From contig NZ_NPKH01000020.1 of assembly GCF_002284535.1 (NCBI RefSeq), positions 1,077,273 through 1,141,272 on the forward strand: a DNA stretch of 64,000 nucleotides. Reading direction: 5' to 3'. Origin of the DNA: Mesorhizobium wenxiniae (GTDB taxonomy: Bacteria; Pseudomonadota; Alphaproteobacteria; Rhizobiales; Rhizobiaceae). Below are positions 7,661 through 16,378 of the stretch, piece after piece. The notes under the pieces were generated by a model. The model was not told where the DNA came from. It was given only the letters and a program-made list of their open reading frames with translations, and made no database searches. The position numbers and the translations under genes are program-made. The stretch's first letter is position 1; every line of letters starts with the position of its first letter.

Positions 7661-9964
7661 ATGGGCGAGTCTCCCGCCGCTACCGATAGCAGCCGCGATA
7701 GGCAAGAGCCTGGCGAAACCCAGAGCGGAGACGAGCCAGCGGCCGATTCCAACGGTGCACCTTTCGCGCGGACCCGGACGGCGTTTTCCGAGCTCAGCCG
7801 AACACTTGTCGGACTTGGCCGGGCATTGCGAGGCGACCTGGCTGTCGCGTCGGGCCCAGCGGCCAAGAGGATTCGCGAACTCGGCAGCGGCGCCCTGCAG
7901 CGTCTGCGTGATCTGGATTTCTCGACAGCGAGATCAACAGCCGCCGAGTTGGCGGGGCGCACCTCAGCCGTTTGGTCGCGGGTGACTCGTCGGCGCACAC
8001 ACTCGTCCGGTACCGGAGTCGCGCGAGGAAACCAGCGCCATCGGAGATCGATCTTGGTTCGAGGTGCGGTCGCACTGGGCGCGGCATCTCTCGTCTTCCT
8101 GGTCGTCCTCTTTTCGTGGGCCCTGAGCGGCGTGCCGTGGGACGAAATTGCCGACGGCTCACTCAAGCCGGTGGTGGTGCTTGAGACGACCGATGGCAAG
8201 CCATTGGTCAGGCAGGGACCCATTCAGGGACCCTACGCTACGCGCGAGGATTTTCCGGCTCATCTGATCGATGCGGTGCTCACCTCAGAGGATCGGCGCT
8301 TTTACGACCATTCCGGCATCGATCTGAAGGGCATATTACGCGCGCTGTACAGGAACGTCGGAGCCGGCGAGGTCGTGCAGGGCGGCAGCACGATCACGCA
8401 ACAGTTGATCAAAATCCTCTATCTGGAGCGGGACCGTACCTGGAAACGGAAAATCCAGGAGGCCGTGATCGCCTTCTGGCTCGAGCAGAAGCTCGGCAAG
8501 GACGAGATTCTCACGCGGTACCTCAACAACATTTATCTCGGAGAAGGCGCGACTGGCGTCCCGGCGGCCGCCCGCATCTACTTCGACAAGGAGGTCCGCG
8601 AACTCGACCTCGGTGAATCAGCGATGCTGGCCAGCATCATCCGTGCTCCGTCGCAACTCAATCCGGTGATCAATCCGGAAGGGGCGCGCCAACAAGCGGA
8701 GCTCGTGCTCGATGCCATGGTACAGGGCGGCAAGGCAACCGCCGAGCAGGCGACGACGGCGACCGCCGACTTCGCCGAACTCCGTCCAACGAAGCCCGCG
8801 GCAAGGTCCGGCAGCTGGCTTGCAGACTGGGTAATGCAGGAGGCGCACGAGCTTGCCGGGCCCTATCGGGGCACGATTAAGGTCAGGACGACGATGGTGC
8901 CGCGGCTGCAGGCGATCGCCGAGAAGGTCGTGGCCGAAGCACTCGACAAGGAAGGCGCGCAAGCAGGCGCCTCGCAGGCCGCGCTGGTGGCAATGACGCC
9001 GCAAGGCGCCGTGGTGGCCGTGGTCGGCGGGCGGGACTATGGCAAGAGCACGTTCAACCGCGCGACTTCAGCCATGCGCCAGCCCGGCTCGGCCTTCAAG
9101 CTGTTCGTCTACTACGCCGCACTGAAGGCAGGCCTCACGCCCTTTGACCAGGTCGAGGATGCGCCGATCGAGATAGGCGGGTGGTCCCCGGAAAACTTCG
9201 GCGGCGGCTACAGCGGCCGGGTCAGCATATCCGAGGCATTCGCGCGCTCGCTGAACGTTGCCACGGTGGCCCTGGCAATGGAGATCGGGATCGACAAGGT
9301 CGCTGCCGCTGCACGGGAGCTGGGCATCGATGCAAAACTGGCTGAAACACCGAGCCTGGCTCTCGGCTCCTCGGAGGTCAGCCTGCTCGACCTCACCGGC
9401 GCCTACGCTTCGGTGCGCGCAGGCATCGCGCCCATCGAGCCGTGGGGGATCGTGTCGTTCCATGCCGACGGCCAGCCGCGCGCCTTTCGCGTTGGGCCGT
9501 CCAAGCAGCCAACGACCGATCTTCGTCCGCATCAGCGGGACCTAGTCGGCCTGTTGAGGCTGGTCGTCGAGCGGGGGACTGGTCGAGAAGCCGATCTCGA
9601 GGTGTTTGCGGCGGGCAAGACCGGCACCAGCCAAAACCATCGCGACGCCTGGTTCGTCGGCTTCACCGAGCCGCTGGTGGTGGGTGTGTGGGTCGGCAAC
9701 GACGACGAGACGCCGATGAAGAAGGTGACGGGCGGCCAGCTGCCGGCGAGAATCTGGCGGGATTTCATGCGGGCCGCCCTTGCCGCACTTGACGACAGCG
9801 TTCCGGATGGCGACGACCAAGCTACTGTGGCCAGTTCCTCAGGCGAAGCGGAGGCATCGGCCTCCTGCAATTTTCGAGCCTGCGCACGCGCTTATCGCTC
9901 GTTCCGCCCCGCCGACTGCACATTTCAGCCCTATCGCGGGTCGCGCAGGCTCTGCGAGAAATAG
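7661..9964 (+). CDS. Class A penicillin-binding protein (PBP1A-type)
   Basis: Bifunctional peptidoglycan glycosyltransferase/transpeptidase, 767 aa. A cytoplasmic basic region of about 120 residues precedes one transmembrane helix. The GT51 domain begins near residue 195 with the catalytic glutamate motif EDRRFYDH at 210 and STITQQLIK. The transpeptidase has SAFK at 477-480, an SLN motif near residue 530 and KTGTS at 653-657, so all catalytic motifs are intact. The carboxy end has several cysteines and a YRSFRPADC-type repeat, seen in secondary rhizobial PBPs. Start ATG follows GAGGG. It acts at the cytoplasmic membrane in wall synthesis. Confidence 0.94.
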   Translation: MGESPAATDSSRDRQEPGETQSGDEPAADSNGAPFARTRTAFSELSRTLVGLGRALRGDLAVASGPAAKRIRELGSGALQRLRDLDFSTARSTAAELAGRTSAVWSRVTRRRTHSSGTGVARGNQRHRRSILVRGAVALGAASLVFLVVLFSWALSGVPWDEIADGSLKPVVVLETTDGKPLVRQGPIQGPYATREDFPAHLIDAVLTSEDRRFYDHSGIDLKGILRALYRNVGAGEVVQGGSTITQQLIKILYLERDRTWKRKIQEAVIAFWLEQKLGKDEILTRYLNNIYLGEGATGVPAAARIYFDKEVRELDLGESAMLASIIRAPSQLNPVINPEGARQQAELVLDAMVQGGKATAEQATTATADFAELRPTKPAARSGSWLADWVMQEAHELAGPYRGTIKVRTTMVPRLQAIAEKVVAEALDKEGAQAGASQAALVAMTPQGAVVAVVGGRDYGKSTFNRATSAMRQPGSAFKLFVYYAALKAGLTPFDQVEDAPIEIGGWSPENFGGGYSGRVSISEAFARSLNVATVALAMEIGIDKVAAAARELGIDAKLAETPSLALGSSEVSLLDLTGAYASVRAGIAPIEPWGIVSFHADGQPRAFRVGPSKQPTTDLRPHQRDLVGLLRLVVERGTGREADLEVFAAGKTGTSQNHRDAWFVGFTEPLVVGVWVGNDDETPMKKVTGGQLPARIWRDFMRAALAALDDSVPDGDDQATVASSSGEAEASASCNFRACARAYRSFRPADCTFQPYRGSRRLCEK

Positions 9965-10292
9965 CCTGCGCCATGCGATCTGTGGGCTGCCGTCCGGCAC
10001 TCTGAGAGGTTCGTGGACACGTCGCCAATAGCCGCCGAATACGCCCTATCAGTTGGCAACGGGTCGTGTATGAGCCCGACGGTAGCGCCGAACTCGTCGC
10101 CCGTGAACTATCCGCAAGCCATTGATCTAGCCACCTGGCCAAGGTTCGAAGTCCTGTCCGCACACCTGGACAATGCTCGAAATGCTCCGCCTCGTGCTTG
10201 ATTGGCTGGTCGTGTCCTTCGCTCTCTATCCTGTGCCTTCGTTGTTGGTCCGATATCTAATTTCCGCTCCCGCAATACCCTCGCGGCTTCTA
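9965..10292. other. Gap without recognised genes
   Basis: No convincing gene, RNA or repeat was seen between the PBP gene and the DUF3606 gene. Confidence 0.4.
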
Positions 10293-10448
10293 TCAGGGCT
10301 TCACGATCGTTGCCGTTGGCTTGATGAGCTCGCGGACTTGCTCGATCGTCACGCCATTCTCGCGGGCGAAATATTCCACCTCATAATCTTCGTCGGCTGA
10401 CACGCGATTGCGATCGCGAACGTCTCGCTTGTTCTTGTCGTCGGCCAT
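10293..10448 (-). CDS. DUF3606 small protein (51 aa)
   Basis: The product starts MADDKNKRDVRDRNRVSADE and continues with YFARENGVTIEQVRELIK. This is the DUF3606 layout: an acidic/basic head, then a short helix-turn-helix-like core. AGGAG lies 8 bases before the ATG. DUF3606 proteins are small stress-associated proteins of unknown biochemical role in Proteobacteria. It precedes other small stress-type genes. Confidence 0.8.
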   Translation of the reverse strand: MADDKNKRDVRDRNRVSADEDYEVEYFARENGVTIEQVRELIKPTATIVKP

Positions 10449-10614
10449 GTCGTTCTCCTGATGAGCTTCGGAACGGTGGCAACTCCGGCAAGCAGATTTT
10501 GTTTCCGCCAGCCGCGCTTCGCATCTAAATTCGCCTCTTGCCCCAGCGCTACGACCACAGAGAAGACACCTTTAGATAAGACTAAGCCGGCAGGCCATTA
10601 TTGAGGATCCTCTT

Positions 10615-10848
10615 ATGAACCCGACCGAATTGCAGGCGATTGGCGACACGCTGATGCGGGTAGTGACGCCAGAGATGACACCAAAACAGCTCCTAAAGGC
10701 TGCAAAAAAGGAGCATCCGGACGCGTCGAAAAAGGACATCGCCCGCGCGGCGTTCTTCTCGATCATTGCGAACGCGGACCAAGACATCGGCAAATCCAGG
10801 AATTTGCAAGCCTTTGCGTTGGCGGAGCGAACCCAACAATCTGATTAA
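10615..10848 (+). CDS. Small conserved protein, paralogue of the 13619 gene
   Basis: A 77-aa protein with core VTPEMTPKQLLKAAKKEHP, then KDIARAAFFSIIANAD and a QAFALAERTQQSD tail. A near twin is encoded at 13619-13849. The alternating basic/hydrophobic pattern suggests a small helical protein. No domain was recognised. It is followed by a strong hairpin at 10924. Confidence 0.7.
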   Translation: MNPTELQAIGDTLMRVVTPEMTPKQLLKAAKKEHPDASKKDIARAAFFSIIANADQDIGKSRNLQAFALAERTQQSD

Positions 10849-11147
10849 GATTGATGTCGACATGAAGGGGCAGCCGGGGGGGTACTCGACACATGCTGCG
10901 AGATCGGGTGTTCCCACTCGATCAGCCCGCGCGCCCTTCCGGGGACGCGGGCTTTCCTTGTTTCACGACTTGCCGGTGGGGTCTGGCGCTTTTTCAGGAT
11001 CCATGCCTCGCGCACCAATGATGCGCGACCGGTCCCAATCATTTCAATTAGTTCGCTTGCTTGCGCCTCCGTTATACCGGTCTCCTCCGCGAGGCCCTTC
11101 GCCTGAGCCTCCTTCAGTCGCTCGCGGCTGGGCTTGTCATCTCCCAT
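10845..11147 (-). CDS. Small DUF3606-like protein
   Basis: The first 50 residues (MGDDKPSRERLKEAQAKGLA, then GITEAQASELIEMIG) resemble the DUF3606 core; the last half reads through the hairpin at 10924-10953 and lacks protein character, so the original carboxy end may be lost. GGAAAGGA precedes the ATG. The 3' end meets the end of the convergent gene at 10848. Confidence 0.55.
   Translation of the reverse strand: MGDDKPSRERLKEAQAKGLAEETGITEAQASELIEMIGTGRASLVREAWILKKRQTPPASRETRKARVPGRARGLIEWEHPISQHVSSTPPAAPSCRHQS
10924..10953 (+). terminator. Hairpin AGCCCGCG/CGCGGGCT, probable terminator
   Basis: Perfect 8-base arms, 14-base loop, then TTCCTTGTTT on the plus strand, about 75 bases after the gene ending at 10848. 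It belongs to the same hairpin family found at eight other places. Confidence 0.5.
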
Positions 11148-11245
11148 TTAAAAATTCCTTTCCCACGGTAGTATAGTACCACATCGAGAGGGTGACTTGT
11201 TCCTCGAACCGCTAAGCGCTCGACCAAAATCTAGTCGGCTGGGGG

Positions 11246-11445
11246 GAATTTGAACTGCTCGGCGTCGAGCGTGAGGCTGGAAAGCCGGCATTCGCCCTGA
11301 TGGCCGAGCCGGGGACCCGCAAATATATCGGCAGTGCTTTCGTCAAGCGTGAATCGCGAGATGCGCGAGCGGCTTTGGAAAAGGGTCGAGGAACTTGCCG
11401 GGTCTCCGCCCAAGGACATGCCAAAGCGGCCGGCAACGCAGTCAA
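11246..11445 (+). pseudogene. Frameshifted fragment of an ATP-dependent DNA ligase
   Basis: One frame reads FELLGVEREAGKPAFALM and continues GTRKYIGSAFVK; the next frame continues MRERLWKRVEELAGSPPKD. Together they match the carboxy-terminal OB-fold part of the ligase at 49854-50786. The 5' two thirds are absent and a frameshift sits near 11350. It is a relic of a second copy. Confidence 0.85.
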
Positions 11446-11519
11446 GCCCAAAAACAACCGTCACAACTTGTCCGCACGATCCGCCTCCTTCGTCGGTCCC
11501 TCTGGTTCTGCATGCTGCC

Positions 11520-12971
11520 TCAACGCCAGAAGCGCCTCGTGTTGACAAAGGCGTCGTGCGCTTTCGTGGCGTCCTCAAGAAGCTTGGACTTCTCTTCAGC
11601 GCTGAAGAGATCCTTCGCACCAGCCACGTCCGAAAGCTCCAGCGCTGCCAGCATATCGGGGGCGGTGGCGAGATCGTTAAGGCTGCCGAGCTGATCCTGC
11701 AGACCCTTCATCACCGTGATGAACCGTCGATGGCGTTTGGCTTCCGCGTTGCTCTCGTAAAGCGGCTCGAAGAACTCCGCCGCATAGCGCAGCTTCTTTG
11801 CGGCGATGCGCAGTTCATGGCGGGTCCGGTCATCGGCATCGATGAGATTTTTGCCGCCCTTCGCCACCTTTTTCCAAAATTTGTCAAATACGCCGGAGGC
11901 GAAATCCCTTGACGACTGCTCGTACAACGTTTCGTCCGATTGGTCGGTTCGCCAGTCCCCGATGGAAATCCACTCGGCGGCATCGATCATCAAGGAGCGG
12001 GCGCGCACCGAGGAAAGCGATGCCTCGACCACCGCATAGGCTTCGTCGCGCGCGTCTTGAAGACGGCTTGAAAGAGCCTCGCTCGAAGCGCGGTCGATCA
12101 TCGCGTCGATATTGCGCGCATCGCCAAGTTCCGAGGCGAGCCATTTCAATTCTTCTCGCAGGTGGTCGAAACGGCTGTCGGCGAACAGCGACTTGCAGAT
12201 CGAGCAAAGGGAGCGCAGCCGTCGCAGCGACACGCGAGTCTGGTGCAGGGCCTCGGCATCGCGGGACCAGCCAAGCGCCGTTTCATTGAGACGAAACTGT
12301 CTGAGACAGGCCGCGGCGATGCGCGCGAAAGCCGTTGCCGTGCTCATCTCGGACGTGAGCGGGGTCGAAGCCGCTTTCACGGCACCGGGCGCCGAGCCAA
12401 GCAGACGATAGCCCCGTTCCGCTTTGCTCAGCACCCCGAGATGCGCCGGCGTGATCAGGTTGACTTTCCGGGCGAGCGCAAACAGCGCAGTCGGTGAGCC
12501 CGCCTTCTTTTCCAACTCGATCTCGCAGAGCGGCGCCTCCCGATCGGCTGCAACGACCTTGCCAAGATCCAACGCGACTTCGATCGTCGCGTCGCCATCC
12601 ATCACATTCCAAGAATGCCGTTTGACATGAACCTCGAACAAGGGCGCGAGCTTTGGGCCGGCCCCTGCAAGCAGGTCTCGGATATGCGGATCGTCAAGTA
12701 TCGGTGTATCGCCGGCGACCGGTCGCTGCCATTCCTCGCGTGTGAACGATCCGGCCGCGGCGCCATCGCCGGCCTTGACGGTTTGTATCCGTTCATTTCC
12801 CGATTGCCGAATACGAAGCGACAGGCCGCGCTTGGACAGATCCCATCCGGGGGTGTCGAAATAGATGGATCTCAGCTGAAGATTGATGGGCGGGGATCCG
12901 AACGGATTTTTCTTCAGGAGTGACCCCGCACCGGACTGCGAAAGCTCGAGCTTCAGTTCCGTTTCCTGCAT
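11520..12971 (-). CDS. CYTH-CHAD domain protein
   Basis: A 483-aa cytoplasmic protein. Residues 1-200 form a CYTH domain, starting with the ExEKL-type motif (ETELKLEL) and containing basic and acidic residues typical of the triphosphate tunnel. Residues 220-480 form a CHAD domain, rich in conserved histidines and arginines (HQTRVSLRRLRS, HELRIAAKKLRYAAEFF). CYTH domains hydrolyse tri- or polyphosphates; CHAD domains bind polyphosphate. The ATG at 12971, with GAGGA upstream, is preferred to one nine codons earlier. No neighbouring ppk gene. Confidence 0.9.
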   Translation of the reverse strand: MQETELKLELSQSGAGSLLKKNPFGSPPINLQLRSIYFDTPGWDLSKRGLSLRIRQSGNERIQTVKAGDGAAAGSFTREEWQRPVAGDTPILDDPHIRDLLAGAGPKLAPLFEVHVKRHSWNVMDGDATIEVALDLGKVVAADREAPLCEIELEKKAGSPTALFALARKVNLITPAHLGVLSKAERGYRLLGSAPGAVKAASTPLTSEMSTATAFARIAAACLRQFRLNETALGWSRDAEALHQTRVSLRRLRSLCSICKSLFADSRFDHLREELKWLASELGDARNIDAMIDRASSEALSSRLQDARDEAYAVVEASLSSVRARSLMIDAAEWISIGDWRTDQSDETLYEQSSRDFASGVFDKFWKKVAKGGKNLIDADDRTRHELRIAAKKLRYAAEFFEPLYESNAEAKRHRRFITVMKGLQDQLGSLNDLATAPDMLAALELSDVAGAKDLFSAEEKSKLLEDATKAHDAFVNTRRFWR

Positions 12972-13109
12972 GATGTCCTCGGCGCAGCGTCGCTTCACGG
13001 CAATCGGAGAGACCTCACGTATGGTGCGTCATAAGACTGTCACAAACAACCGCCCGCCCTCGACCAACTGCGGCCGGGGCCCAAGCCGGCAAACGACAAT
13101 GCGCGAGTC

Positions 13110-13134
13110 GGAACCACACTTCTCGGTTGTCGTT
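13110..13134 (+). promoter_or_regulatory. Putative EcfG-type promoter
   Basis: GGAAC, 16 bases, CGTT, ending 31 bases before the ATG at 13165. Confidence 0.65.
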
Positions 13135-13164
13135 CATCCGATGATGCAGGAGAAGGACTTAGAG

Positions 13165-13341
13165 ATGGCTACCAAAGAAAAGAAGGAGGCGAGCCGCGTA
13201 GTGAAGGGGCAAGAGCTGGAGGTAGAGCACCTGACGGAAATAACCGACGTCTCGCCGAAACAGGCGCGGGCCTTGTTGCGTAAGCATGGTGCCGACTGGA
13301 CCAAGCTCAAAGACGAAGCCGAAGATTTGAAGGAAGGTTGA
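13165..13341 (+). CDS. Small stress-type protein (58 aa), VSPKQA family
   Basis: The product MATKEKKEASRVVKGQELEV is followed by LTEITDVSPKQARALLRKHG. It shares the DVSPKQA core with the protein at 30500-30664 and resembles DUF3606 proteins. AGGAGAAGG precedes the start region, and an EcfG-type promoter lies 31 bases upstream. Confidence 0.7.
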   Translation: MATKEKKEASRVVKGQELEVEHLTEITDVSPKQARALLRKHGADWTKLKDEAEDLKEG

Positions 13342-13414
13342 AACTCTCGGCGCGGCTTCTTCTCTCTGTCTCTCCGCCCCATTGCGGAGCGAATGCAGCC
13401 GCTGCAAGCCAACG

Positions 13415-13582
13415 GTGAAGATCACATTGCTCGAGGTTCATCCCGAGCACCTGCCCAAGCGCCTGATGATCCATAAGCCGGTTAAAATCGACGGCAAGAT
13501 CCATTGGACCATCGAGCGGTTCCGGGGGGGTGAGTGCGTAGAGCGCAAGTTTCTTAGAACCAGACCGAGCCTAACGAATTGA
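13415..13582 (+). CDS. Possible small protein, unrecognised
   Basis: From a GTG at 13415 the frame encodes VKITLLEVHPEHLPKRLM followed by KPVKIDGKIHWTIERF, which reads like a folded polypeptide. No ribosome site is evident and no family was recognised, so this may be a relic. Confidence 0.3.
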   Translation: MKITLLEVHPEHLPKRLMIHKPVKIDGKIHWTIERFRGGECVERKFLRTRPSLTN

Positions 13583-13618
13583 CGCTATTTGGAATGAACG
13601 TTGTTGAGGATGCACGTC

Positions 13619-13849
13619 ATGAACAGTGGCAAGATGCAAGACATCTCCACCTTGACTAAATTGGTCACGCCGGAAATGTCGACCAAGCAATTGATGAAGG
13701 CTGCCCGGAAGGCGCACCCGAAGGCCTCGAAGAAGGCAATTGCTAGAGCGGCATTCTATTCTCTTATTGCCAATGCGGACAACCAAGACCCCGGCAAGTC
13801 GAAAAGGCTTCAAGCGTTCGCAATCTCTGAGAGGATACAGTCGGATTAG
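13619..13849 (+). CDS. Small conserved protein, paralogue of the 10615 gene
   Basis: A 76-aa product with LVTPEMSTKQLMKAARKAHP, KAIARAAFYSLIANAD and an AISERIQSD tail, close to the 10615-10848 protein throughout. The ATG at 13619 is preferred to one six codons earlier. Its function is unknown. The pair flanks the CHAD gene. Confidence 0.7.
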   Translation: MNSGKMQDISTLTKLVTPEMSTKQLMKAARKAHPKASKKAIARAAFYSLIANADNQDPGKSKRLQAFAISERIQSD

Positions 13850-13895
13850 GGCAAGATTGAAGGCCACCCATGGTGCCAGGAATGTGCTCTTTTCA

Positions 13896-14186
13896 TCATC
13901 GGCTATCGTCGTCAACAGGACGAGCCAGTCGGCGAAGTTGGCGTTTGGTAAGTTGCTGCGGCACATCAACAGGTGTGGCCCGGACTTTGCCCTTGATCTT
14001 ATTCTTGATTTCTCCGATGCCGACTCGGCCGGCTTGGGCGAGGCCAGAGCCCAGCATATCCAGTGCAGCCCGGGGATGTCTCCGGATGAGTACGCCCAGA
14101 GCCCGCACAGCGGCGGCGCCTTCTACGCGATGTAAAATCGTGTCCGAATAGGGCTGAAGAAGTCGCCGCTCCACGAATTTCGGCAA
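13896..14186 (-). CDS. Possible small basic protein
   Basis: A 96-aa frame from a TTG start encodes a basic chain (VRALGVLIRRHPRAALDM, KNKIKGKVRATPVDVPQQL). Codon use is plausible, but the start is weak and no family was recognised. Confidence 0.3.
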   Translation of the reverse strand: MPKFVERRLLQPYSDTILHRVEGAAAVRALGVLIRRHPRAALDMLGSGLAQAGRVGIGEIKNKIKGKVRATPVDVPQQLTKRQLRRLARPVDDDSR

Positions 14187-14218
14187 GCCGGAGCGAGCGT
14201 CCGGAACGCGCCTTGCCT

Positions 14219-14602
14219 CTAGTGCGTGGCTCGGCGCACGCGACTGTCCCGGTCCTTGTCTCCACGCGATTTCTGTTCCGGCAGAACTTTGTGTGCGGCG
14301 TCCGAAACGACCGCCATCATCGCGGAGGCAGCGCTCTGTACCATCTCCGTGGCCAAGCCCGCAGCGCGCGCCGATTTCTTGGCCCCGGTCTTAGCTGCCG
14401 ATTTGGTGGCGTCGGCGATTTCCCCCCGCTCGCTCACCAAAACAGCCGCAGCGGCACCGGCGCCTGCTGTGATCGCATTGGCCAGCAGGTCTCGGCCGAC
14501 CGGGCTCGCTAGCAAGTTGCGCAAAAGGGTCGATTTCCGCACCGATTTAGGGACCTTAAACCCGCCGATCTTCTTGGGAAGCTTGCGTTTGCTTTTAGCC
14601 AT
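14219..14602 (-). CDS. Small basic alanine-rich protein
   Basis: A 127-aa product, MAKSKRKLPKKIGGFKVPKS, then a hydrophobic alanine/glycine stretch (ANAITAGAGAAAAVLVSE) and an alanine/lysine-rich region. It resembles rhizobial stress proteins of unknown role that may associate with membrane or nucleoid. AAAGGAG precedes the ATG at 14602, and a full EcfG-type promoter lies 26 bases upstream, which fixes this start over the longer frame. Confidence 0.75.
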   Translation of the reverse strand: MAKSKRKLPKKIGGFKVPKSVRKSTLLRNLLASPVGRDLLANAITAGAGAAAAVLVSERGEIADATKSAAKTGAKKSARAAGLATEMVQSAASAMMAVVSDAAHKVLPEQKSRGDKDRDSRVRRATH

Positions 14603-14627
14603 GAAACGTTCTCCTTTCGGTTTGGGG

Positions 14628-14652
14628 AACGCAAGGAGGATGATAGGGTTCC
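14628..14652 (-). promoter_or_regulatory. Putative EcfG-type promoter
   Basis: Minus-strand GGAAC (14652-14648), 16 bases, CGTT; 26 bases before the ATG at 14602. Confidence 0.65.
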
Positions 14653-14827
14653 AACGCTGTGAGACATGGGCTAATTCGGCCTGCATAGTTGCGAAAAACT
14701 GTGCACCAAAAACGCTAGTCTGCTTGGCGACCGTCAAAATGTGCACTCAGAGCGCAACGAGCTGCTGCGGTCTTAGCTTCTGCTCCATTTGCCACCTGGG
14801 CTGCTGCGCACGGCTTCCTCTTGCGCT

Positions 14828-14986
14828 TCAAGGCCGCGCCTCCTCCTCAAGTGCTTTTATCTCGACACGCATTTCCTTGTCGAAGACCAGCAGGCTTCCA
14901 ATCTCTGAGTCGTCGGGAAGCGGCTCGCAGACAAGCCACCATATATCGCGCTCGCCTGTCATTGGGACAAAGACGCGACGACGCAC
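14828..14986 (-). CDS. Possible small protein, unrecognised
   Basis: From a GTG at 14986 the frame encodes VRRRVFVPMTGERDIWWLVC, then EPLPDDSEIGSLLVF and an acidic end. The pattern is protein-like, but a stop lies just upstream and no ribosome site is clear. It may be a 5'-truncated relic. Confidence 0.35.
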   Translation of the reverse strand: MRRRVFVPMTGERDIWWLVCEPLPDDSEIGSLLVFDKEMRVEIKALEEEARP

Positions 14987-15133
14987 TTTAAGCGGATCGT
15001 GGATCTCAAGCGCTTACCTCGGCAGAGCGATTTGCAGAATGAAAATGCGAAATCAAAAAGAAAGGGCGTCCCCGGTGCCATTCGATGATTTTCTGACAAC
15101 GGACGCCACATCTGCACTGCGAGAGGCGAGGCT

Positions 15134-15436
15134 GTGGCCCAAGCAGTCATGGACCGTTGTTCTGTCATAGCCCGCCGCGCTGACGCTTCCACGGAAATCA
15201 CTGATCTTTTCGCCGTGATAATGGAAGCGTGCGCCGTCCATCATGCTGGCCGAGCATATCATGAGGTCGTGAGTGAGTACGCGGCCCGCATCTGTTTCTT
15301 GGTGAATGGCACCGAGAACCTCTCGAGGCTGGACGATATTCTCGACGTGCTAGTTCAACGCGATGAGAAGCACGCCCAGGCTCTCGCCAGAGCGCGCGCC
15401 ATCAGCCGAACCAAGCGGGGTCGGGCTCCCTACTGA
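15134..15436 (+). CDS. Hypothetical helical protein
   Basis: A 100-aa product from GTG at 15134 (or 95 aa from ATG at 15149), with a helical middle part ICFLVNGTENLSRLDDILD and a basic carboxy end. No family was recognised. The start is uncertain. Confidence 0.45.
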   Translation: MAQAVMDRCSVIARRADASTEITDLFAVIMEACAVHHAGRAYHEVVSEYAARICFLVNGTENLSRLDDILDVLVQRDEKHAQALARARAISRTKRGRAPY

Positions 15437-15563
15437 CGTCCGCTTCCAGGTGAAGGCAACGGCGCCTGAATGACCGAAATTGGGCGCAAAGCTGCCGTTG
15501 GTATGTTGCAACAGAATGATTTGCTTTGGCCAAAAGACGACCTGGGCCGTCACGCAATTCCCC

Positions 15564-15588
15564 GGAACAGATCCTCTCGAAGCGTGTT
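15564..15588 (+). promoter_or_regulatory. Putative EcfG-type promoter
   Basis: GGAAC, 17 bases, GTT; ends 33 bases before the DUF4336 gene start at 15621. Confidence 0.6.
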
Positions 15589-15620
15589 CCGCCAGCTCCA
15601 AGCTGAATTGGAGCACAACC

Positions 15621-16358
15621 ATGAAGCCCGAAGACGCCACCTACCCTCCTCTTGATGTCGCCAAGCCTGTCGCCCCTGGGATCTGGATCGTCGATAGCGG
15701 ACCGCTGAGCGTGATGGGCATTCCAGTCCCGGTGCGCATGACGGTTATCCGGCTCGGGAATGGCAGTCTCCTGCTGCATTCACCAACACGGTTCGCTTTT
15801 GAGCTGAGAAAGCAGCTCGAGCAGATTGGTCTGATAGTGCATCTGGTTGCGCCAAACAGTGCACACTGGACCTTCCTCAAGGAGTGGCAGAACCATGTGC
15901 AGGGAGCGCAGACTTGGGCTGCTCCGGGCTTGCGCCATCGGGCAAAGGTCCGCCGGGCCGGCGTCAGGATCGATCACGATCTGGCCGCAGCGGCGCCGGA
16001 AGCCTGGTCGAAAGATCTCGATCAGGTTGTCGTTCCAGGAGCCGGTGGGTTCACCGAAATCGCGTTCTATCACAAGAACAGCCGAACTATGGTGCTTACG
16101 GATCTCGTTCTGAATCTCGAGCCGGAAAAGCTGCCGTTCATCATCAGGCCGGCGGCGCGCCTCTTAGGCGTCACGGCACCTGTGGGGAAGACCCCCATTT
16201 ACCTGCGGATGATCATCAAACGGAAGCATGAGCAGGCGAAGGCGGCCGCGGAGCGCCTCGTGGCGTTTCAGCCAAAGCGCGTGATCTTCAGCCATGGCCG
16301 GTGGTTCCACGAGGATGGGACGACATTACTTCGCCAGTCGCTGGCCTGGCTTCTCTGA
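15621..16358 (+). CDS. DUF4336 protein (metallo-beta-lactamase-like fold)
   Basis: A 245-aa protein beginning MKPEDATYPPLDVAKPVAPG. It has the DUF4336 outline: an amino-terminal IWIVDSGPL strand, TVIRLGNGSLLLHSP, a metal-site-like region (VAPNSAHWTFLKEW), VLTDLVLNL, and RVIFSHGRWFHEDG near the end. The family is thought to be related to metallo-beta-lactamase hydrolases with altered metal ligands; substrate is unknown. GGAG precedes the ATG at 15621. The frame opens 47 codons earlier, but the promoter lies inside that stretch, supporting 15621. Confidence 0.82.
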   Translation: MKPEDATYPPLDVAKPVAPGIWIVDSGPLSVMGIPVPVRMTVIRLGNGSLLLHSPTRFAFELRKQLEQIGLIVHLVAPNSAHWTFLKEWQNHVQGAQTWAAPGLRHRAKVRRAGVRIDHDLAAAAPEAWSKDLDQVVVPGAGGFTEIAFYHKNSRTMVLTDLVLNLEPEKLPFIIRPAARLLGVTAPVGKTPIYLRMIIKRKHEQAKAAAERLVAFQPKRVIFSHGRWFHEDGTTLLRQSLAWLL

Positions 16359-16378
16359 GGCGGCCGCAGAGAAGATTG

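Noticed and set aside
10173..10400. 75-aa plus-strand frame
   Set aside because: It is antisense to the DUF3606 gene at 10293-10448, which has a ribosome site and a recognisable family.
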